Source of the DNA: Mucidula mucida
Lineage: Eukaryota; Basidiomycota; Agaricomycetes; Agaricales; Physalacriaceae
DNA length: 37,972 nt
Direction: 5' to 3'
Assembly (NCBI GenBank): GCA_015501055.1
Contig: JADNYV010000328.1
Location: forward strand, 1-37,972
Shown here: positions 31,629 to 37,972 of the stretch, one piece after another
Numbering within the stretch: the stretch's first letter is position 1
Layout of the letters: every line of letters begins with the position of its first letter
Program-made: the position numbers and the translations under genes
Notes under the pieces: model-generated
Seen by the model: the letters and a program-made list of their open reading frames with translations, nothing else
Database searches by the model: none
What the model was told of the DNA's origin: nothing

Positions 31629-33023
31629 ATGACCGAGTCTAACACCCCGCAGGTTGTCGCATCGGGCAAACTCGTGTTGTCGTCGGGCGCAGCCATCCCA
31701 AAGACTGATTACGTCGTCAAGAAAGCGCCCAATGCTGTTGAAGTCCCTTCAGCGTCATACGAGTACTACATCTCGCATAATTTGTCCACGGCCTTCAAGA
31801 GTCTCTTCGATTCCGTTGGGTGTAGGCCTAGTACTAACCTCGTCCATCCTATCGTCCAGCCAATGACTCTCCCTAGCGCCCATCTCCGGCCCCTTCGACT
31901 AGGCGGCCCATCCTGCCAGCCATTCGATTTGCCCGCCGACCTCCCCACAGCGTCGTGGTCGGTTGATTTTGGCCGCTTGCTTCAAGACCTGCCCCCGGCT
32001 GATGGCGCCGGATATCATCTGGCTCTGCCAGAGCGGCGCTGGCTCGCAAAACGTGTCGCGTCTCGCCGCGTCTGTCCAGGACCTAGCTGGTTGTTGCTGG
32101 TTCGCCCAAAATTCGTCGCCAACACCCCGATTCTACCCCGCTATCTCGCGTTCCCTGACGTTGGGCGCTCGTTGTGGCGACGTGATAATCCAACAGTCGA
32201 TGTAGAGCAGTGGCGAGATGAGTATGATTTCCGCCTTCTAGCTGTCAAGTCAGTCGGCTGCCTTGATGGTCGGCCGCTCAATGACTTGGCTCCCCTGCTT
32301 GAACTGGGCGTGTACCTTGGCTCCGAGTCCGATGAGTCTTGGTCGGATGGGTCTTCGGGCAGTATAAACTCGAGGTACTCGTCCAGCTCTCATGGATCAC
32401 AACCGCGTCACCCAGACTGGCTGAACTTTACCTGGAAGACGGGGGGAATCTTCTATCCTCGGACAAACGGCCATCTTTTCGAGTCCTGCACCCGGCAGCA
32501 GGTGTGCGACACCTTGCTTGCGTACTTTCCATGGCACCAGCCAGGCCAGTGCAGCCACGCGGACATGAGCTTGGTCCGCCACGTCCTCTACAAAGAGCCC
32601 TATACCGGCGGATCTTGCTTCACTCGCTCACATACCCGCAGCTCACATTCTCGCACTGACCCTATAGATCTTCGTACCGTTGATGTGCTGCTGGTGAAGG
32701 TGGTTGAGCATGTGTTGCCTGCACCCTCGCAAGTGGCTCTCCAGAGAACGGTCGAAGCGATCGGGCAGTTCTGCTGGGTAGTTCCTCTGGCTGGCCCCAA
32801 TAAACCCGCGTCTGAGCTCATCCCACTTTTGGGTGCAACAGCGCGCTGGAGGGATATCAACATCCTGGCCTCCCAAGTGGGCGCCCACGACCAGCTGGTA
32901 GCTATATCCTTACGTCGAGTCGGAGGAAAGGCCTTTGGACACCTTAAGGTGGATGGCACTCCGCTTCATCGATTAGGGGACTTGATTAAAGCATCGGGCA
33001 TATACCCCGAGCAGCTTACTTGA
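31629..33023 (+). CDS. Orphan Ser-rich protein, tandem copy 1 (464 aa)
   Basis: A single intronless frame starting at ATG 31629 (MTESNTPQVVASGKLVLSSG), unusual in this intron-rich window. It is not recognised as any known family. It has no signal peptide or membrane segment. A central low-complexity stretch is Ser/Gly/Asp-rich (about residues 235-260, ESDESWSDGSSG then SSSSHGSQPRH). It is followed by a conserved Cys/aromatic block (ESCTRQQVCDTL, YFPWHQPGQC, VRHVLYKEPY) and a well conserved C-terminus (ALQRTVEAIGQFCWVVPLAG; HLKVDGTPLHRLGDLIKASG). The tandem copy at 33704 differs at many third positions in the middle of the gene while keeping the protein, which suggests selection on the protein. 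Function unknown. Confidence 0.8.
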   Translation: MTESNTPQVVASGKLVLSSGAAIPKTDYVVKKAPNAVEVPSASYEYYISHNLSTAFKSLFDSVGCRPSTNLVHPIVQPMTLPSAHLRPLRLGGPSCQPFDLPADLPTASWSVDFGRLLQDLPPADGAGYHLALPERRWLAKRVASRRVCPGPSWLLLVRPKFVANTPILPRYLAFPDVGRSLWRRDNPTVDVEQWRDEYDFRLLAVKSVGCLDGRPLNDLAPLLELGVYLGSESDESWSDGSSGSINSRYSSSSHGSQPRHPDWLNFTWKTGGIFYPRTNGHLFESCTRQQVCDTLLAYFPWHQPGQCSHADMSLVRHVLYKEPYTGGSCFTRSHTRSSHSRTDPIDLRTVDVLLVKVVEHVLPAPSQVALQRTVEAIGQFCWVVPLAGPNKPASELIPLLGATARWRDINILASQVGAHDQLVAISLRRVGGKAFGHLKVDGTPLHRLGDLIKASGIYPEQLT

Positions 33024-33357
33024 GGTTGAATGCGCCTGTTCGACGAGTTGAAGAACGAGGCGGCGTATTACTATTCACTCCGCACCATTTTCTTCTGTTC
33101 TCATTCATCTCGGACTGTATTAGTAGTCCGTGTAACATTACTTCTGTAATATTTTAATTCTCATGTATAGCACATTGTCACCAAAGCAATCGCCTCGTCA
33201 TGTTGGTGTGATCAGACCCGACCTACAGTGCAACTTCATCGATATTTCTCCCAAACGAAATACATTTCAGAGTTGTGCTACTAGCTACACCGGACATTGC
33301 ATCTATACGACGAACCTACAGCATACATACTATATTGGACTCCTTCCATAAAGTGTC
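33024..33357. other. 3' flank of orphan gene 1
   Basis: Its first 130 bp or so resemble the 3' flank of copy 2 (gcaccatt, tgtaacatt, cttctgta). The rest is unassigned. Confidence 0.45.
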
Positions 33358-33487
33358 TTAAAGGACATGAAGTCGCGGACACACTGGCGCGCGACGAAGG
33401 TAATATCTCGTACAAGCAACAGCGCTCCCCCGTAGGTTCTACGTCGGACAACGTTCAGAAATATTCTTGTCACCTTATTTCAGTAAA
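33358..33487 (-). pseudogene. Relic of an RNase H gene exon 2
   Basis: On the minus strand, the string aatatttctgaacg, then acctacggg, gagcgctgttgc and the following intron with cttcatgtcctt match exon 2 and intron 2 of the RNase H gene at 30369-30265. A small deletion breaks the frame. It lies directly upstream of the duplicated promoter of orphan gene 2. The duplicated unit therefore once carried the head of the divergent RNase H gene. Confidence 0.75.
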
Positions 33488-33703
33488 CGAGGATCCGCGC
33501 AGCTGCTAAGAATGGATTGCGACAGAGGACGTAAGATTGGAGTCAGTGAGAATGCCACTGAATGGTGATGGCGATAAGGGATTGCAGACGTGGGAGTACT
33601 AGTCCACTTCACGGGACCGCTTCTTCCACGTGTCTACTCTTACCCATTGCCTTTAAAGTTCCATTCTCGACAGTAAGTAATACCACTCTCTCTTCCTTCG
33701 ACG
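33488..33703 (+). promoter_or_regulatory. Duplicated promoter of orphan gene 2
   Basis: Nearly identical to 31416-31628, with the same ctttaaag motif and the same pyrimidine stretch before the ATG. Confidence 0.7.
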
Positions 33704-35104
33704 ATGACCGAGTCTAACACCCCGCAGGTTGTCGCATCGGGCAACCTCGTGTTGTCGTCGGGCGCAGCCATCCCAAAGACTGATTACGTCGTCAAGAAAG
33801 CGCCTAATGCTGTTGAAGTCCCTTCGGCGTCATACGAGTACTACATCTCGCATAATTTGTCCATGGCCTTCAAGAGTCTCTTCAATTCCGTTAGGTGTTG
33901 CCCTTTTAACGTCGCCCATCCTGTCATCCAGTCAATGATTCATCCTGGCGCTTATCTCCGGCCTCTTCGACTAGGCGGTCCGTCTTGCCAGCCGTTTGAT
34001 TTGCCCGCCGACCTCCCCACAGCGTCGTGGTCGGTCGACTTTGGGCGCTTGCTTCATGACCTGCCCCCGGCTGATGGGCTCGGGTATCATCTGGTCCCGC
34101 CGGAGCGGCGGTGGCTGTCGAAGCGCGTCGCGTCTCGCCGCGTCTGTCCAGGGCCTTCCTGGTTAATGCTGGCCCGGCCAAAATTTGTTGCTGACGCCCC
34201 AGTCATACCCCGCCATCTTGCCATCCCTCACCTTGAGCGGCGCTCATTGTGGCGGCGTGACAATCCAACAGTTGACGTCGAGGAGTGGCAAGATGAGGAA
34301 GGCTTTCGCCATCTTTCCGTTACGTCTGTAGGGTGCTTCAGTGGGCAGCCACTTGAGGAGTTGGCTCCCATGCTGAAGTTGGGCGTGTACTTAGGCTCCG
34401 AGTCGGGGTCTGACGAGTCTGGGTCAGATAGGTCTTCCGGCAGCCTGCATTCCCAGTACTCATCTAGCTCTCATGGATCACAACCGCGTCACGCAGATTG
34501 GGCCAACTTTGAGTGGAAGGCGGGTGGGACCTTTTATCCCCGGACAAATGGCCACTATTTTGAGTCCTGCACCCGGCAGCAGCTGTGTGACACATTGTAC
34601 ACATACTTCCCTTGGCACCAGCCAGGCCAGTGCAGCCTCGCGGATGCGAACTTGGTCCGCCACGTCCTCTACAAAGAGCCCTACAATGGTGGATCTTGCT
34701 ATGGCCGCTCGCATTCCAGAAGCTACCATTCTATCTCCGACAGCATGGATTATCGCACTATTGATATTATGTTATTGAAGGTGGTTGAGCATATAATACC
34801 TGCTCCCTCACAGGTGGCTCTCCAGAGAACGGTCGAAGCGATCGGGCAGTTCTGCTGGGTAGTGCCTCTGGCTGGCCCCACCAAACCCGCGTCTGAGCTC
34901 ATCCCATTTTTGGGAGCAAAAGCGCGCTGGAGGGATCTCAACATCCTGGCCTCCCAAGTGGGCGCCCACGACCAGATGGTAGCTATATCCTTACGTCAAG
35001 TCGGAGGAAAGGCCTTGGGACACCTTAAGGTAGATGGCACTCCCCTCCATCGATTAGGGGACTTGATCAAAGCGTCGGGCATGTACCCCGAGCAGCTTAC
35101 TTGA
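33704..35104 (+). CDS. Orphan Ser-rich protein, tandem copy 2 (466 aa)
   Basis: An intronless paralogue of the gene at 31629 in the same orientation, about 2.07 kb further on. The N-terminal 55 codons and the C-terminal roughly 100 codons are almost identical at DNA level. The middle is much more diverged, including the segment after NLSMAFKSLF and the Ser-rich stretch ESGSDESGSDRSSG. The Cys/aromatic block (ESCTRQQLCDTL, YFPWHQPGQC, VRHVLYKEPY) is kept. There is no stop or frameshift. The function is unknown. No transmembrane segment or signal peptide is visible. Confidence 0.8.
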   Translation: MTESNTPQVVASGNLVLSSGAAIPKTDYVVKKAPNAVEVPSASYEYYISHNLSMAFKSLFNSVRCCPFNVAHPVIQSMIHPGAYLRPLRLGGPSCQPFDLPADLPTASWSVDFGRLLHDLPPADGLGYHLVPPERRWLSKRVASRRVCPGPSWLMLARPKFVADAPVIPRHLAIPHLERRSLWRRDNPTVDVEEWQDEEGFRHLSVTSVGCFSGQPLEELAPMLKLGVYLGSESGSDESGSDRSSGSLHSQYSSSSHGSQPRHADWANFEWKAGGTFYPRTNGHYFESCTRQQLCDTLYTYFPWHQPGQCSLADANLVRHVLYKEPYNGGSCYGRSHSRSYHSISDSMDYRTIDIMLLKVVEHIIPAPSQVALQRTVEAIGQFCWVVPLAGPTKPASELIPFLGAKARWRDLNILASQVGAHDQMVAISLRQVGGKALGHLKVDGTPLHRLGDLIKASGMYPEQLT

Positions 35105-35473
35105 GAATGCACCTGTGTACGAGGCAGATTCATTCTTCGTTCCGCACCATTATTTCCTTTTCTCGATCAATTCTGAATTTCGAATATCTTCATGTAACAT
35201 TCCTTCTGTAGTACACAAATCACTTGTTGACGACCAATTTATCTATTGGTCCGTAAATCAGCTTGGTCTTGACCAGTGCCATAACATTTCCACACTTGGC
35301 TGTTTTTCAGTGAGGTCTTATGCCGGTTCTACCTACCTAACCTACCAAGCCCTAAATGTGATTTAGTGACCCTATATACAACAAAGACTCCTTCTTACAA
35401 ATGATTTAGTAACCTCCTACATAGTCAAATTGTGCAACACACCCAATACCCACAAACGACCAACCCCAAAAAC
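35105..35473. other. Convergent intergenic region
   Basis: AT-rich 3' flanks of orphan gene 2 (+) and the helical-repeat gene (-). No other feature was recognised. Confidence 0.4.
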
Positions 35474-37260
35474 CTACTCATCAAACTCATCCGACTCTCC
35501 CTGCAATACAGCAAGAGCCTTCTCCATCGCCTCCGCATTCCGCACCAACGCTGTACACCTATCCGCGAACTCTGCCCTCTCCGCTGCATCATTCTCAGGC
35601 TCCGAGTCATTCAACTCTTCCACATCCATCCCACCGCATGCATCATCATCATCCCCTCGGTCTTGGACAATAGGTGCGCTCAGAGACGACCCGGGATACA
35701 TCTCCTCTGCCAACCGCCTGGCTTCTCCTACCTTCACCTTCACATGCTCCAAAACCGCGCTGCTCAAGCTCTCCTTTATCTCCGGCGTCTCCAACACCAG
35801 AACTGCCGCAGCCGCCGCACCATTCGCAACGGCCTGCACGACCCGATCATCAACATCTGTGAAAGAAGAAAAACACTTCAAACTTACCATCATATTCTCT
35901 AACTGAACAATCCTCAAAATAAACTTGACCGCATCAGCCTCCATTGCTGCACGTTGAGTCGCTCCACCGCACCTGACGAACACCTTTGCGGAATACGAGA
36001 ACCCCCACTTCTCCTCCACCTCCACAACACGCTCATCGCTCTCCGTAAAGCACTTCCCAAGATGCTCCACGACACCCTTATACCCCTCCTCAGTCTCCGC
36101 AATTGCCTCAACCAGCTCAAACAACCGGTCCTGGTAAAAACACGAAGGAAACTTGCCCGTCGCCACAACTAACGGCTCCATGAAATCCCCAATGATAACA
36201 TCCAGATGGTCCGGCATGAAATCGCGCAGGAAATCAAGAATGAGGTCCGGGTGTTCAACCTGCTTGAGAAACAGCGCACACATTGCAGGCAAAACGGGCG
36301 CCACAGAGGACATAAGACCATCTGCAGGATGAGACGTTGCTAGTATCCTCAAGAATCAAATAACCGTGTCCCGATCATCCTCGTTGTCGCTCGTCTCCAA
36401 GACCCGTGCAACGGCCTCAATCGCACCCGCATCCAGCAACACCTTGCGCGCCTCCAACATAGTTTTCGCCAGAGCCTTCATCCTCGCCCATGTATCATAA
36501 AAGCCCATTCTCATCTCCTTTGCCTTTTTCTTTTTCTTCTTCTTCTTCCCCCCATCCTCTGGCTGCGGCTTGAACACATCCAAATACCCTCTAACAAATA
36601 CCACCACCGTCTTTCTGTAACTGGGATCAAGCCCACAGGCATACCCAACAAGCGGCACCAAAGACTCTGGCAATGCAGTATCCGGATCGTCAAACCTTGT
36701 CAGCGCCACACTAATAAGTTCCGGTGATGCCAATATCTCCAGCCCCTTGGGATAATCCTCTGCCAACGTCGACAGCGCTCCCGTCACGAAGTCTGCGGTG
36801 TACCCTTCCCCAAGCGTGCCTCCCACAATCAGCAGTGCCTTCTTTACCGTGTTCTCATTGTCAAAAAACACCTTCTTTACTGTGTTTGCATTGTCCACCG
36901 CAACCGCCTTGACGATAGCTGCCAGCGCGCGTACCGCATCTGGCGGATCAACGCCCTCCGTCTCCTCCCCACTGATATCGCGGATGAGCCTTGAAACAGC
37001 CATGGTTTTTACAGCAGCAGCGCCGACTGCGGGACCAACGTCACACCAGGCCTTCAGCTTCCCCCATGACATGGCGTCCTTCAATGCCTCGTCCATACCA
37101 GTAACCAATGGTTTTGGGTCGAATCCGTCAACAAGCGTAATCTTCTGGACAACTTCAAGTATTGTCTCATATTTGTCGCTACATCGCAGGATCAATGGAT
37201 GTATGAATACCTCGGTCTTCTTCACAAGAACGGATAGGATGAACTTGATAACATTGAGGA
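35474..37260 (-). pseudogene. Helical-repeat gene with one in-frame TGA, 5' end missing
   Basis: A single long minus-strand exon is open from the CTAACAG acceptor before 37260 to the stop at 35474, except for TGA at 36358-36356. Both halves are in the same frame. The text around the stop (NEDDRDTVI, stop, FLRILATSHPADGLM) reads as continuous protein, and CGA to TGA would explain it. The protein is made of amphipathic helices rich in Ala, Val and Leu (AVRALAAIVKAVAVDN; ALAKTMLEARKVLLDAGAIEAVARVLE), typical of ARM/HEAT-type superhelices. It has an eight-Lys run near 36540 and an acidic end (DDDDACGGMDVEEL; ESDEFDE). I could not name the family. Upstream exons with the start codon are not found before or beyond the MITE at 37300. 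The first half alone could still be a truncated protein. Confidence 0.6.
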
Positions 37261-37299
37261 CTGTTAGCGACTGACTAAGCCACGAGACTCAACCAGGTA

Positions 37300-37543
37300 C
37301 TGTAGCGTTTCAACCGTAACTTCACAGCCTGTGACCCATTATGGTCTGAAGTTACAGCGAACAGCTTCACAGACCCTTAAATTGCCTTTTTTGGACAGTT
37401 CCGCTTATAGCGGGACCTGAAATTTCCTTATTTGGAGGCTCGTGCCTGACCACAGTGGTCCGTGACCCGTTATGATGTATATATAGCTTCACTTCAAAGA
37501 CCCCCGTGACCCGTTATGTGAATTTGCGGTCGAAACGCTACAG
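37300..37543. mobile_element. MITE-like element 3 with TA duplication
   Basis: A 244-bp element begins CTGTAGCGTTTCAACCG and ends CGGTCGAAACGCTACAG (17-bp tips, one mismatch). It is flanked by TA at 37298-37299 and 37544-37545. Inside are three copies of a gtgacccgttatg-like unit (about 37330, 37450 and 37508). It sits about 40 bp upstream of the helical-repeat exon, so probably in an intron or the 5' region of that gene. There is no transposase. The ends fit a Tc1/mariner-type non-autonomous element. Confidence 0.7.
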
Positions 37544-37545
37544 TA

Positions 37546-37972
37546 CCACAGCAAGAACTTAGGGAAGAAAGTGTTTGTGTTCGTAAGACTAGGCTAGGCC
37601 AGGTGTATAAACGAGATTAGAACTAAAGTACAATGATACTACACTACTGCTTATATACTAGTAAGCCTGTGTTTGGGACTCCTTGTCCATACGTGTTTCC
37701 GCTAGGGATAACTCCACGCCCTTGACCCAGTGTTGTATGCTACTAGTCCGTGAAACCATTAAATACGAGTGGTAACTGCATGTAAGTAATAATACTGGAA
37801 ACGACCATGTGTGCTACGAGTGTCGGTGGTGTGTATACAATGGGGAATCCATGAGGTATCGGCATGTATGATGTCATCCATGTGTTAGGCGTATGTCCGA
37901 CATGAGTACGGCTTTGGTAATGAACAGGAGTATGATTGGTGACAAAACAGATGATGAAACAGTCCGTTGGTT
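37546..37972. other. End of window, nothing recognised
   Basis: No coding exon or repeat is supported on either strand. The 5' exons of the helical-repeat gene may lie here or beyond the window. Confidence 0.35.

Noticed and set aside
33297..33509. Plus-strand frame containing a WTPSIKCLKGHEVADTLA segment that looks like an RNase H C-terminus
   Set aside because: The same DNA matches exon 2 and intron 2 of the RNase H gene on the minus strand (30369-30265), where splice sites and phases fit. The plus-strand resemblance is coincidental.
35870..35900. 31-nt GTAAGT...CACAG intron-like stretch in the helical-repeat gene
   Set aside because: It is too short for the 45-75 bp introns here, and removing it shifts the frame. 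Reading through keeps a continuous protein.
36316..36360. Intron removing the TGA at 36358-36356
   Set aside because: The only GT (after the ACG codon) with the CTGCAG acceptor makes a 43-nt intron that puts the next exon out of frame.

Overview
This window is nuclear DNA from a filamentous basidiomycete, most likely an Agaricomycete. Genes are broken by many short (about 45-75 bp) GT-AG introns with CTNAC-like branch sites. The window carries six copies or fragments of FunK1, the fungal-specific protein kinase family that is expanded in multicellular basidiomycetes. Exon coordinates below were built by hand from splice sites, reading-frame continuity and comparison of paralogues inside the window; nothing was checked against a database.

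Layout. 1-3000: a FunK1 C-terminal relic (410-925, +), a frameshifted CRN-like gene (1224-1976, -) and a divergently transcribed three-exon orphan of 242 aa (2152-2989, +). 3362-5523 (-): a six-exon gene joining an RNase H domain to a C-terminal zinc knuckle, stopped by one in-frame TGA. 6347-6819: a TIR element (MITE) packed with GCGGATAAAAAT repeats. 7363-8904 (+): a mitochondrial PDK/BCKDK-type kinase in five exons, the clearest housekeeping gene. 8957-9287: a second MITE with TA target duplication. 9972-11433 and 12082-13857 (+): tandem type I metacaspases.

13985-27689 is a FunK1 cluster. A convergent pair, copy A (+) with relic F (-), is repeated as pair C (+) with D (-). Full-length copy B lies between them. 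B is a mosaic: its promoter and 5' half match D as a 1.26-kb inverted repeat, and its 3' half matches A as an 0.8-kb direct repeat. A and C share an N-terminal deletion and an HRD to HQN change in the catalytic loop. D has lost the GT of its first intron. A 433-bp solo LTR (21250-21682) splits a further FunK1 exon relic.

28681-30561 (-) is a second RNase H-fold gene with the same intron positions as the first, but without two of the catalytic acids. 31629-33023 and 33704-35104 (+) are tandem intronless genes for Ser-rich orphan proteins with duplicated promoters; an RNase H exon relic between them shows that the duplicated unit once included the head of the RNase H gene. 35474-37260 (-) is a helical-repeat gene with one in-frame TGA, and just beyond it lies a third MITE (37300-37543).

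How the parts relate. Apart from the PDK-type kinase, the window looks like an accessory, fast-turnover region: recent duplication, gene conversion, pseudogenisation and small transposons. Kinases, metacaspases and RNase H-fold proteins could all act in signalling or cell-death processes, but the sequence does not show that they work as one system.
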